In this document: positions 1 to 7,528 of the stretch, in pieces
Layout of the letters: every line of letters starts with the position of its first letter
Numbering within the stretch: the first letter of the stretch is position 1
From: CAYZEZ01 sp964477295
Lineage (GTDB): Bacteria; Bacteroidota; Bacteroidia; Bacteroidales; SM23-62
Direction: 5' to 3'
DNA length: 23,435 bases
Assembly: GCA_964477295.1 (NCBI GenBank)
Contig: CAYZEZ010000033.1
Span: forward strand, 1 to 23,435
The notes under the pieces: model-generated
The model's input: the letters and a program-made list of their open reading frames with translations, nothing else
Told to the model about the DNA's origin: nothing
Databases searched by the model: none
Made by a program: the position numbers and the translations under genes

Positions 1-498
1 ATAATGAGCAAAATAGCAATTGCTGCTGCAGAAGAAATAAGGGTAAATAATCTTATACGTTTCTGCGTAATTGTTAGTCTCTTTAATTTAGATTTTTCAG
101 AAAATACTATGTTTTCATCTGGTTTTAAGTAAGTTTTTGAAAATTCCTCAAAGGGATCTTTGTATGCATCATTGTTCTGAATCAAAGCTTCCAGTTCCTG
201 TTTTTGTTTTTGATCCAGGTCACCTTCATAATAAGCAACGCTTGCTTCATCAAAGAAATTGTCGAGTAATTTTTCCTTCCCTGGCTGTTTTAGTTTGAAC
301 AATTCACTTTTCCCTGAAAATTCAACAGGTTCAGCAGACAATCGCATATCCTTAACAGCCATCACTNNNNNNNNNNACTTCCTCCTCCAGTTCCGGATTA
401 TCCTTCAGGAAATCCAGAAACAGGGATTCTTGCCCGGCTGACATATTGCCATCGAGATAATCAAAAACATACTCTTCAAAATTTTTCCTGCTAAACAT
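1..498 (-). CDS. Membrane anti-sigma factor (partial, interrupted by assembly gap)
   Basis: This is the probable cognate anti-sigma factor of the ECF sigma gene just upstream, and it would hold that sigma at the inner membrane. The ATG at 498 lies five bases after the sigma stop, so the two form an operon. The N-terminal part reads MFSRKNFEEYVFDYLDGNMS and continues as an acidic sequence ending DNPELEEEV, typical of Bacteroidota anti-sigma N-termini. After the 10-N gap the reading frame shifts by one, so the true gap length is unknown. It resumes with RLSAEPVEFSGKSELFKLKQ, a second acidic helical segment (YYEGDLDQKQKQELEALI), then a hydrophobic helix (RLFTLISSAAAIAILLI) at the window edge. 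This helix is the likely transmembrane segment. The periplasmic C-terminus lies outside the window. The family assignment is inferred from the sequence pattern and the neighbour. Confidence 0.75.
367..376. other. Assembly gap (10 N) inside the anti-sigma gene
   Basis: Ten unknown bases. The flanking reading frames of the anti-sigma gene do not join across exactly ten bases, so the number is a placeholder and not a measured length. Confidence 0.95.
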
Positions 499-503
499 TT
501 TTA

Positions 504-989
504 TTATAAAACTGATTCCATGCTCCCTATATAATTCTTTAAAAACACTCTGCCCCTGTATATATAAACTTTGACCTGTGTTTCACTCAGACCTGTTATT
601 CCACTTATCTCGCTATACGAATATCCCTCATAATCTCTCAGGAGTATAACTGATCGTTGTGTCTCCGGTAACTTTTCAATAGCCGCTGTGAGCAATTCCT
701 GCAGATCAGAATATTGTTCATTGTGAGCGTGTACCACCGGAGGTTCAGAATCAAATGTATCCTTTCTGCTTTCCTTCCTGATCACATCTATCATGGTATG
801 GTATGCTGTGGAATACAAATATGATTTTACCTTGAGTGCAGAAACTCCGGCAACTTTCAGCCATAACTTTTCGAAAGTATCCTGTATAATATCCCGGGCC
901 TGTTCTTTATCCTTAATATTCTTAAGAATAAAACGATACAACCCATCAGAATACTTATCTACACTTTCATTATATTCTTCAACAGTCAT
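504..989 (-). CDS. RNA polymerase ECF-type sigma factor
   Basis: A 161-residue extracytoplasmic-function sigma factor that would redirect RNA polymerase to an envelope-signal regulon. Region 2 spans about residues 10-80, with the core-binding segment DKEQARDIIQDTFEKLWLKV and the -10-binding segment YLYSTAYHTMIDVIRKESRK. Region 4 spans about residues 98-155, with LPETQRSVILLRDYEGYSYS followed by the helix-turn-helix EISGITGLSETQVKVYIYRG. Regions 1 and 3 are absent, as in all ECF sigmas, and the length is normal. The ATG at 989 lies about 20 bases downstream of the start site expected from an ECF-type promoter, which suggests autoregulation. The downstream gene encodes its probable anti-sigma. 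The regulon is unknown from this window. Confidence 0.93.
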   Translation of the reverse strand: MTVEEYNESVDKYSDGLYRFILKNIKDKEQARDIIQDTFEKLWLKVAGVSALKVKSYLYSTAYHTMIDVIRKESRKDTFDSEPPVVHAHNEQYSDLQELLTAAIEKLPETQRSVILLRDYEGYSYSEISGITGLSETQVKVYIYRGRVFLKNYIGSMESVL

Positions 990-1014
990 TCCGGCGATCT
1001 AAATCCATCTATAG

Positions 1015-1040
1015 GACGAACAGTTTATGCTATTTGTTAC
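1015..1040 (-). promoter_or_regulatory. ECF-type promoter of the sigma/anti-sigma operon
   Basis: On the minus strand a GTAACA box (plus-strand 1035-1040) is followed after 16 bases by CGTC (plus-strand 1015-1018), matching the usual ECF -35 'AAC' and -10 'CGTC' arrangement. The ATG of the sigma gene is about 25 bases beyond the -10 box. A perfect inverted repeat, TGCTAT-N7-ATAGCA (1028-1046), overlaps the -35 box and could be an additional protein site. That this promoter is read by the adjacent sigma itself is an inference. Confidence 0.6.
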
Positions 1041-1100
1041 ATAGCAACAAAAATTGTGTTTTATTCTTTGGCCACTTCTTTCATTTATTATTGAATTAAA

Positions 1101-1244
1101 GCTCCTCGCAAGCGGCGAGGGATCTTCGATCCCTTATTATTATTTTTTTTTGCGCTCGTTAACCTCGCCCCAAGTACCCGGGGGGAAACGAGTTCCTGAG
1201 TTCGGCGAAGCCAATGCGCTCGCAGGATTCAATCACATATGTGA
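1101..1244. repeat. Cluster of strong inverted repeats in the divergent intergenic region
   Basis: The 443 bases between the divergent sigma and TetR genes (990-1432) contain no convincing gene. Within them are a stem CCTCGC (1104-1109) with GCGAGG (1115-1120) and an overlapping stem GGGATC-TTC-GATCCC (1119-1133), which is followed by a T-rich run. A nested hairpin then has outer arms CTCGTT (1155-1160) and AACGAG (1187-1192) and inner CCCC/GGGG. Last comes a perfect 12-base palindrome, TCACATATGTGA (1233-1244). The local GC is clearly above that of the AT-rich flanks. The stem plus T-run resembles an intrinsic terminator, but no plus-strand gene lies upstream to be terminated. A dispersed intergenic (REP-like) element is more likely, though its copy number cannot be judged from one window. 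Confidence 0.5.
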
Positions 1245-1320
1245 CGGCCCTGGCAACCTGAATTCTTTAGTCAAAGAAAGATAAAAAATATACACGTGAA
1301 ATTATTTTTTTAATTAATCC

Positions 1321-1350
1321 TTGGAATTATTTTAATATTTTGTACCTTTG
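1321..1350 (+). promoter_or_regulatory. Bacteroidota-type promoter of the TetR operon
   Basis: TTGG at 1321-1324 serves as the -33 element and TACCTTTG at 1343-1350 matches the TAnnTTTG -7 consensus exactly, with an 18-base spacer. The putative operator copy at 1348-1367 overlaps the end of the -7 box, so repressor binding there would block initiation. Confidence 0.65.
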
Positions 1351-1367
1351 ACCAACCGTTCAGTCAA
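1348..1367 (+). promoter_or_regulatory. Probable TetR operator, copy 1
   Basis: TTGACCAACCGTTCAGTCAA has inverted outer arms TTGAC/GTCAA. It aligns without gaps to copy 2 at 1402-1421, with consensus TTGACYRACCGKTCARYC. The position overlapping the -7 box fits autorepression by the TetR protein encoded 65 bases downstream. The repressor-operator link is inferred. Confidence 0.55.
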
Positions 1368-1401
1368 TAAATATTTTTTGACTTTGTTTTTTATTATTTT
1401 T

Positions 1402-1421
1402 TTGACTGACCGGTCAACCGA
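1402..1421 (+). promoter_or_regulatory. Probable TetR operator, copy 2
   Basis: TTGACTGACCGGTCAACCGA contains the perfect 10-base palindrome TGACCGGTCA (1407-1416), a core commonly seen at TetR-family operators. It is the second direct copy of the motif, offset 54 bases from copy 1 and 11 bases upstream of the TetR start codon. Confidence 0.55.
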
Positions 1422-1432
1422 AATAAACTATT

Positions 1433-2008
1433 ATGTCACCAAGAACCGAGGAACAGTTTGAGAAAATCAGGGTGAATAAAAAAAAACTCATCCTGGATAC
1501 TTCCCTGGAACTATTTGCCAATGAGGGTTATTACCCGACATCAATCAGTAAAATAGCTAAAAAGGCTGGCATATCAAAAGGACTCATTTACAATTACTTT
1601 GAAAGCAAGGAAGACATCATCAGAACCATTATCCTGCAGGGTATCAAAGACCTGACTGATATTTTCGATCCTGACAAGGATGGCGTTCTTACGAAGGATG
1701 AGATCAGGTATTTCATTCAGGAAATGTTCGAAATGATAAAACGTGATCAGCATTTCTGGAAACTATACTTCATGATCTTTATGCAGCCCCCGGTTCTGAA
1801 GCTGGTTGAAAAACCTTTTTCCGAACTTTTACACAACAGCCTGGATATGCTGGTTGATTATTTTCGCAGCCAGGGATATGAAGATCCTGAAACAGAAGCA
1901 ATCCTTCTCGGAGCGATCCTGGATGGGATTGGATTTCACTTTGTTTTAAATCCTCATGGATTCCCTTCAGATAAAGTAAGAGACCGAATTATTAAAATGT
2001 ATAGTTAA
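1433..2008 (+). CDS. TetR/AcrR-family transcriptional regulator with an EF-hand-like loop
   Basis: A 191-residue one-component regulator. The N-terminal DNA-binding domain (about residues 10-62) shows the TetR pattern: helix 1 LILDTSLELFANEGYYPTSI, then the HTH ISKIAKKAGISKGLIYNYFE with SKEDI after it. The rest is the helical ligand-binding and dimerisation domain. Residues 79-90 read DPDKDGVLTKDE, which fits the canonical EF-hand calcium loop (Asp at 1, 3 and 5, Gly at 6, hydrophobic at 8, Glu at 12) and lies between two helical, hydrophobic segments. The gene leads the export operon, and two operator-like sites lie just upstream, so it probably represses itself and the transport genes. The ligand is unknown. 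Confidence 0.92.
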   Translation: MSPRTEEQFEKIRVNKKKLILDTSLELFANEGYYPTSISKIAKKAGISKGLIYNYFESKEDIIRTIILQGIKDLTDIFDPDKDGVLTKDEIRYFIQEMFEMIKRDQHFWKLYFMIFMQPPVLKLVEKPFSELLHNSLDMLVDYFRSQGYEDPETEAILLGAILDGIGFHFVLNPHGFPSDKVRDRIIKMYS

Positions 2009-2018
2009 TCTCAGAGTT

Positions 2019-2780
2019 ATGAAACGAGCAAAAACAATTCATCTTATTACGGCAGCTTCCCTGATCGCCATCTCATTCCCCATCGCAGGCCAGGATGCAA
2101 AAAGCATCATTAAAAAAGCAGACGAAAAGATGCAGGGGGAAGAAACCAGCTTCAGTACTATTACAATGAAAATTATCCGCCCCACATGGGAGCGCGATAT
2201 TACCTTTAAAACCTGGTCAAAGGGCCGCGACTATTCTCTCGCACTGGTTATCTCCCCCCAGAAAGAAAAAGGGCAAACTTTCCTTAAACGTGAAAATGAA
2301 ATGTGGAACTGGAATCCTACCATCAACCGTTTGATTAAGCTCCCTCCATCCATGATGTCCCAGGGTTGGATGGGCTCGGATTTTTCCAATGATGATCTTC
2401 TCAAGGAATCATCCATAGTGGTTGATTATTCACATAAAATTACCGGTGAAGAAGTGATTGATGATTGGGATTGTTACATCATAGAGCTTACACCGCTTCC
2501 GGATGCAGCCGTTGTTTGGGGAAAGATTATCAAGTGGATATCAAAGGAAGAGTACCTGCAACTGAAAAATGAATATTATGACGAAGACGGGTACCTGGTC
2601 AGAACAGAACTTGCCTATGACATTAAGACCATGGGGGGAAGAGTTATACCAACCAAATTTGAATTAATCCCTGAGGAAGAAGAAGGAAATAAAACGGTTC
2701 TGATAATGGATGAGATCACTTTTAATGAACCCATTGCCGATGGATTTTTCTCACAGCAGAACATGAAAAAAGTGCGATAA
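2019..2780 (+). CDS. LolA-like periplasmic carrier (outer membrane lipoprotein-sorting protein family)
   Basis: A 253-residue secreted protein with a signal peptide (about residues 1-24, ending FPIAGQ). The mature part has the pattern of the LolA-like 'outer membrane lipoprotein-sorting protein' family. It has an early SFSTITMKIIRPTWERDITF strand region and the KGQTFLKRENEMWNWNPTIN segment. These are followed by RLIKLPPSMMSQGWMGSDFS with DDLL (about residues 105-130) and a C-terminal set of strands ending TFNEPIADGFFSQQNM. Members carry a hydrophobic ligand in a half-open beta-barrel. The gene starts 10 bases after the tetR stop and precedes two FtsX/LolC-type permeases. It is therefore the likely periplasmic shuttle between that ABC transporter and the outer-membrane protein encoded at the end of the operon. 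Whether it carries lipoprotein or another lipid cannot be told. Confidence 0.85.
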   Translation: MKRAKTIHLITAASLIAISFPIAGQDAKSIIKKADEKMQGEETSFSTITMKIIRPTWERDITFKTWSKGRDYSLALVISPQKEKGQTFLKRENEMWNWNPTINRLIKLPPSMMSQGWMGSDFSNDDLLKESSIVVDYSHKITGEEVIDDWDCYIIELTPLPDAAVVWGKIIKWISKEEYLQLKNEYYDEDGYLVRTELAYDIKTMGGRVIPTKFELIPEEEEGNKTVLIMDEITFNEPIADGFFSQQNMKKVR

Positions 2781-2802
2781 ATTCTAAAAAAAATCAATAG
2801 CT

Positions 2803-4026
2803 ATGAAAGACTATCTAAAACTTGCCTGGCGTAATATCTGGAGGAATAAACGCAGGACAATTATTACCATAGCATCAGTATTTTTCGCTATGTTCTTTGC
2901 CCTTGTCATGCGTGCCCTGCAGGTTGGCAGCTACGGTAAAATGACCGATAACATCGTTCAGGCCTTTACTGGCTATATTCAAATTCACAAATATGGTTAC
3001 TGGGATGACCAGACCCTTGATAATACTTTTGAATACAACAGTTCATTTGTACAGGAAATATCTGACATCGAACAGGTAGAAGAAGTGATCCCCCGGCTGG
3101 AATCATTTGCACTGGCCTCAACCGGAGAACAAACAAAAGGAATTGTGATTGTTGGTATAGATCCGGAGTTGGAAAAAGGCCTTACCCAGCCACAGAAAAA
3201 AATCAAGGAGGGCAAATACCTGGACGAGACATCAGAGGGTGTCCTGGTATCCGGCCGGCTTGCCGAATTCCTGAATCTGGGATTAGGCGACACAGTTACG
3301 TTGCTTAGTGTTGGATACCATGGCGCAAGCGCTGCCGGAATATTTCCTGTGACCGGGATCCTGGAGATGCCAAACCCGGAACTTGACAGGAGGCTGATCT
3401 TTATGAACCTGCCTGCCGCTCAGAATTTCTATGGAGCAGAAAACATGCTTACTTCACTGGTTATTAACTTGTATGATTCTGACGAGTTAAATAAAACCAA
3501 ACGGGAATTAGCTAACCTTATCGATCCGGTCATTTATGAAACAATGGATTGGAAAGAACTGAATCCCGAGCTTGTTCAGCAAATACAGAGCGACCAGGGA
3601 GGCGGCTATATTATGCTCGGTGTGTTATACCTGATCGTCGGTTTTGGGGTCATGGGAACACTGATCATGATGACCACTGAGAGGAAAAGAGAATTCGGGG
3701 TGATGGTCTCGATTGGAATGCAGAAAAAAAGACTGGGTGGTATACTTACTGTTGAAATGATTATGATGGGATTAATAGGTATTTTTTCCGGGATAGTTGG
3801 AAGCTTGCCCGTAATAATATACCTGGTGAATAATCCAATTCGCTTTACCGATGAGATGGCACAGGTATTTGAAAGCTATGGTTTTGAACCTATCATGCCT
3901 GCAGTTCTTGAATCGGGTTACATGATTGCACAATCCCTGGTGGTATTACTGATCTTCTCAATTGCCATCATTTACCCGATAATATCTGTCGTTAAAATAA
4001 ACGAAATCAAAGCATTACGCAACTAA
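2803..4026 (+). CDS. ABC transporter permease, FtsX/LolC/MacB type (first)
   Basis: A 407-residue inner-membrane permease. The start AWRNIWRNKRRTIITIASVF is the classic N-terminus of MacB/LolC-like proteins, with transmembrane helix 1 at about residues 18-40. A large periplasmic MacB_PCD-like domain follows (about 41-260, including FTGYIQIHKYGYW). Three C-terminal helices follow at about 268-290, 308-338 and 373-398, forming the FtsX domain. MMTTERKREFGVMVSIGMQK is the coupling segment between helices 2 and 3. The gene lies 22 bases after the LolA-like gene. It probably forms a heterodimer with the next permease, powered by the ATPase, in a LolCDE-like mechanotransmission complex that extracts substrates from the inner membrane. 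Confidence 0.92.
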   Translation: MKDYLKLAWRNIWRNKRRTIITIASVFFAMFFALVMRALQVGSYGKMTDNIVQAFTGYIQIHKYGYWDDQTLDNTFEYNSSFVQEISDIEQVEEVIPRLESFALASTGEQTKGIVIVGIDPELEKGLTQPQKKIKEGKYLDETSEGVLVSGRLAEFLNLGLGDTVTLLSVGYHGASAAGIFPVTGILEMPNPELDRRLIFMNLPAAQNFYGAENMLTSLVINLYDSDELNKTKRELANLIDPVIYETMDWKELNPELVQQIQSDQGGGYIMLGVLYLIVGFGVMGTLIMMTTERKREFGVMVSIGMQKKRLGGILTVEMIMMGLIGIFSGIVGSLPVIIYLVNNPIRFTDEMAQVFESYGFEPIMPAVLESGYMIAQSLVVLLIFSIAIIYPIISVVKINEIKALRN

Positions 4027-4049
4027 TTATCAACTATAATTCAAATAAA

Positions 4050-5477
4050 ATGATCTGGTCAATTTCATGGAAAAACGTCTGGCGAAATAAACTAAGAAGC
4101 CTGGTGGTTATTATCGCTTTCTTCTTTGGGATCTTTGGAGGTGTATATTCTGTTTCAGTTATGATTGGAATGATTGATCAGCGGGTTAAAACCGTGATCG
4201 GGAATGAAGTTTCACACATTCAAATCCATCAGCCTGAGTTTTTAGATAATAATGAGCTTAAATATACCATTCAAAACCAGGCCGGTTTCATTGATTCCAT
4301 TAATTCTATCACTGAGGTTGTCGGGGTCAGTCCCCGGATAAAAATAATGGGAATGGCAAATACCGCTGGCAATGCATCCGGTGTTATGATCATCGGGATT
4401 AATCCTGACAAGGAAAAAAAGGTATCAGGTATAGCTGAAACTATCAGGGAAGGCGGAGGATCATATTTCAACAATAAAGACAAGAAGCAGATAGTTATCG
4501 GTGAGAAGCTTGCGAAAAATCTGAAGCTGGTTTATTACCAGCTTAATAAAGAAGATTATTTAAGAATGAAGAAGAACAAACGATTAAAAAATTTAACTGT
4601 ACTTGATTCCATAAAAGATGTCCGGTTCAGGACTGAACAGGAATTCGAGCTGGCACTTGAGATGTCCCTGGGAAAATCACAGGCTGATAAGCTGGGATAC
4701 TGGATCAAGCAGGAAGCCATAAAATATAAGTTAAGAAAAAAGATCGTTATCAGTTTCCAGTCTTACGACGGACACCTGGCGTATGATGCCTTTCGGGTTG
4801 TAGGTGTATTTAAAACATCTAATACACAATTTGACGGGATGAATGCCTTTGTTCAAATGGGGGATATCAGCCAGGTGGCCAGCATGCCTGCAAACCAGGT
4901 TAATGAAATAGCGGTTATGCTCTCAGGAGTGAAAGAGGTGGATCGCGTCGCAGAGAAAATTAAATCAATGAGACCTGATTTGAGTGTCCAGACATGGGAT
5001 AAGCTCAAGCCGGATGCAGGGATGATGAGTGAAGCACTTGGTTTTTATCTTATGATTTTCATGGTTATTATCCTCCTTGCCCTGGGATTTGGGATTGTTA
5101 ACACGATGCTAATGTCTGTGTTGGAGCGAATAAAAGAACTTGGAATGCTAATGGCTGTTGGAATGAATAAAAAAAGGGTGTTTTCAATGATCATGCTGGA
5201 AACAGTTTTTCTCAGCCTGGTTGGTGCTGCTGCCGGCCTGGTTATTACCTGGTTATTAATCCTGTATACCGGTAAAACCGGTTTAGATATGTCGGCTCTT
5301 TACGGGGAAGGATTTGAAGTCATGGGCTTTAGTGCAAAAATATTTCCCAAGCTCGAATTTGGCTCAATTGTCGAGATATCTGTAATGATTATCCTGACCG
5401 GTATTTTAGCTTCTATTTATCCGGCAAGGAAAGCGATGAAAATGAACCCGGCAGAAGCCCTTAGAATAGACATGTAG
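4050..5477 (+). CDS. ABC transporter permease, FtsX/LolC/MacB type (second, with insertion)
   Basis: A 475-residue partner permease. It has the same N-terminal signature (SWKNVWRNKLRSLVVIIAFF) with helix 1 at about residues 17-40, a periplasmic domain with SHIQIHQPEFL, and three C-terminal helices at about 330-355, 378-405 and 440-462. The coupling segment is MSVLERIKELGMLMAVGMNK. It ends YPARKAMKMNPAEALRIDM, a typical FtsX-domain end. It is about 70 residues longer than the first permease, mostly because of a charged, helical insertion at about residues 163-229. The insertion lies between GEKLAKNLKL and RKKIVISFQS, which would normally be nearly adjacent in the periplasmic domain. It starts 23 bases after the first permease. 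Confidence 0.92.
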   Translation: MIWSISWKNVWRNKLRSLVVIIAFFFGIFGGVYSVSVMIGMIDQRVKTVIGNEVSHIQIHQPEFLDNNELKYTIQNQAGFIDSINSITEVVGVSPRIKIMGMANTAGNASGVMIIGINPDKEKKVSGIAETIREGGGSYFNNKDKKQIVIGEKLAKNLKLVYYQLNKEDYLRMKKNKRLKNLTVLDSIKDVRFRTEQEFELALEMSLGKSQADKLGYWIKQEAIKYKLRKKIVISFQSYDGHLAYDAFRVVGVFKTSNTQFDGMNAFVQMGDISQVASMPANQVNEIAVMLSGVKEVDRVAEKIKSMRPDLSVQTWDKLKPDAGMMSEALGFYLMIFMVIILLALGFGIVNTMLMSVLERIKELGMLMAVGMNKKRVFSMIMLETVFLSLVGAAAGLVITWLLILYTGKTGLDMSALYGEGFEVMGFSAKIFPKLEFGSIVEISVMIILTGILASIYPARKAMKMNPAEALRIDM

Positions 5478-5565
5478 ACCGTGAATCATGTATGTGGGTT
5501 GTGGGGTGGAATACAAAATGCAAATAGATAATTAAACAAAATAAAATTTTTTTAAATCTCATACA

Positions 5566-6252
5566 ATGAAAGTAATTGAAATTAAAAACCTTGAAAAAAT
5601 CTACAATGAATCAGAAGTTAAGGTACATGCCATAAGGGGTATAGACCTGAGCTTCGACCAAGGTGAATTTGCAGCCATTGTCGGGCCTTCCGGTTCAGGA
5701 AAAACAACCCTTCTAAACATGATTGGGGGACTGGATAAACCAACATCTGGTGAGGTTATCATCAATGATATCAATGTAGGGGAGTTAAAATCAACCAAAC
5801 TGATCGATTTTAGGCTGAATAACATTGGTTTTGTTTTCCAGGCATATAACCTGATCCCGGTGTTGTCTGCAAAAGAAAATGTTGAGTTCATAATGCATTT
5901 GCAGGGTAAATCCAAAGCTGAACGCGACAGCCGGACCAGAGAATTGCTTGAAGCTGTTGGGCTTGGCGACAGGCTTAACAGCAGGCCTTCAAAAATGTCA
6001 GGTGGACAGCAACAAAGAGTAGCCGTTGCCAGAGCCCTTGCCTCTAAACCAAAGTTTATTCTGGCTGATGAACCTACTGCCAACCTGGATTCTTCTTCGA
6101 CTGAAAATCTGCTTGATATCATGGAAAAATTAAACAAGGATGAAAACATTACTTTCATTTTCTCAACCCATGATGCAAGGGTGGTAAAAAAAGCAAGAAG
6201 GGTAATAACAATCGAAGATGGCAAAGTGGTAAGCGATGAAGTGAAAAGTTGA
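5566..6252 (+). CDS. ABC transporter ATP-binding protein, LolD/MacB type
   Basis: A 228-residue cytoplasmic ATPase for the two FtsX-type permeases upstream. The motifs are all intact: Walker A GPSGSGKT at residues 40-47, Q-loop FVFQAYNLIP around Q92, signature MSGGQQQR at 144-151, Walker B FILADEPT at 164-171 with D-loop NLDS, and switch histidine H202 in FSTHD. The length and the short C-terminus match LolD-like ATPases without extra domains. An 88-base spacer separates it from the second permease, longer than elsewhere in the unit. I see no clear TAnnTTTG box in that spacer, so it is probably still co-transcribed. Confidence 0.94.
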   Translation: MKVIEIKNLEKIYNESEVKVHAIRGIDLSFDQGEFAAIVGPSGSGKTTLLNMIGGLDKPTSGEVIINDINVGELKSTKLIDFRLNNIGFVFQAYNLIPVLSAKENVEFIMHLQGKSKAERDSRTRELLEAVGLGDRLNSRPSKMSGGQQQRVAVARALASKPKFILADEPTANLDSSSTENLLDIMEKLNKDENITFIFSTHDARVVKKARRVITIEDGKVVSDEVKS

Positions 6253-6274
6253 TAAGTCGGAAGCTATTAATGTC

Positions 6275-7447
6275 ATGAAGTGCCTCAGACAAATAATCCT
6301 GTTTTTGTTCTTCCCGGTTATTTTATTCGCCCAGGAGGACGAACAAAAAAAAATTGAATTAAATGGATACATTACCGGAATGCAAACGGTTATGTTTGAA
6401 GATGTCAACGATGACTGGACTTCAGAAAACTTATTTCACAACAGGCTTAACCTGTATCTCTATCCAATAAATAATCTCACCGCTTCAATTCAGGTGCGGA
6501 ATCGAATGATTTATGGTGAAATGATTGAATCAGGACCAGAATATATCGATGCATTAGAAAACGATAATGGTTGGCTGGACCTTTCCTTTAACCTGCTATC
6601 AGGTGAATCGTATGCTTTGAACTCAACCATTGACAGGCTCTGGATCCAGTATACAGCAGGCAATTTTGTCGGAACGGCAGGGAGACAGCGAATTAATTGG
6701 GGACAATCACTCGTATGGAATCCAAACGACCTGTTCAACGTGTATTCCTATTTTGATGTCGATTATGTGGAACGACCCGGAAGCGATGCCATCCGTCTCC
6801 AATATTATCCCGGGTATACATCCACCATTGAGCTTGCGGCTAAAATTGACAGTTCAAACAAAGTAACCGCCGCAGGATTATTCAGACTAAATATTCTGGA
6901 CTTTGATATGCAATTAATTGGCGGGATTCTGAGTGAAGAAGATTATGTGGCCGGATTTGGTTGGTCAGGCAATCTTTGGAATGCCGGTTTCAGGGGAGAA
7001 CTTTCCTATTTTCACGATATTGATAATTTCAAAGATACTTCAGGAGTAATTATTGCCTCTGCAGGGCTCGACTATACATTCACAAACTCATTACTGCTTC
7101 AGTTTGAGTTTTTATATTCAAATAAATCATATATGCCCCCCGGGGGATTTCTTAGTTATTATGCTTCTCCAATGAATGTTAAATCGCTGGCATTTACTGA
7201 CTATTCATTTTTCACATCTGTCTCCTATCCCATAACCCCATTATTCCAGGGTAGCATCGCCGGAATGTACTTCCCCGAACTGAAAGGTGCATTTGCAGGC
7301 CCCAGTCTATCCTATAACATACTCGAAAATCTTGATCTCAGTCTATTTCTTCAATTTTTCTCAGCCGAATTGGAGCATTCGTTTACACTGGAAAAGCAAA
7401 GACAGAATATTACTCTTGCCTTTTTAAGATTAAAATGGAACTTTTAA
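6275..7447 (+). CDS. Outer-membrane beta-barrel protein of the export operon
   Basis: A 390-residue protein with a signal peptide (MKCLRQIILFLFFPVILFAQ). The mature protein alternates aromatic/hydrophobic strands and polar turns throughout and ends in LRLKWNF, a terminal phenylalanine typical of outer-membrane barrels. The segment GRQRINWGQSLVWNPNDLFN (about residues 137-156) resembles the DUF1302-like barrels often encoded beside lipid-type transporters. The family name is tentative. The gene is last in the operon, 22 bases after the ATPase. Its presence completes a route of inner-membrane ABC complex, periplasmic LolA-like carrier and outer-membrane acceptor or pore. Confidence 0.8.
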   Translation: MKCLRQIILFLFFPVILFAQEDEQKKIELNGYITGMQTVMFEDVNDDWTSENLFHNRLNLYLYPINNLTASIQVRNRMIYGEMIESGPEYIDALENDNGWLDLSFNLLSGESYALNSTIDRLWIQYTAGNFVGTAGRQRINWGQSLVWNPNDLFNVYSYFDVDYVERPGSDAIRLQYYPGYTSTIELAAKIDSSNKVTAAGLFRLNILDFDMQLIGGILSEEDYVAGFGWSGNLWNAGFRGELSYFHDIDNFKDTSGVIIASAGLDYTFTNSLLLQFEFLYSNKSYMPPGGFLSYYASPMNVKSLAFTDYSFFTSVSYPITPLFQGSIAGMYFPELKGAFAGPSLSYNILENLDLSLFLQFFSAELEHSFTLEKQRQNITLAFLRLKWNF

Positions 7448-7528
7448 ATAGATCATAAAATCTGCTCCTTCAATCCTCTCCTATGATTATTTAGTTATTT
7501 TGCATGGTAAACCGATAGAATATTTATC

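Noticed and set aside
1119..1152. Intrinsic terminator GGGATC-TTC-GATCCC plus T-run
   Set aside because: No plus-strand gene lies upstream and the minus-strand operon starts, not ends, on that side; kept only as part of a repeat cluster.
1054..1284. Open frame of 76 codons on the plus strand in the sigma/TetR intergenic region
   Set aside because: It runs through the hairpin cluster and a T-run, has no family-like pattern, and its composition follows the repeats rather than coding sequence.
5601..6224. 207-codon open frame antisense to the ABC ATPase gene
   Set aside because: It is the shadow of a strongly conserved ATPase frame; the Ser/Leu-rich translation has no motifs.
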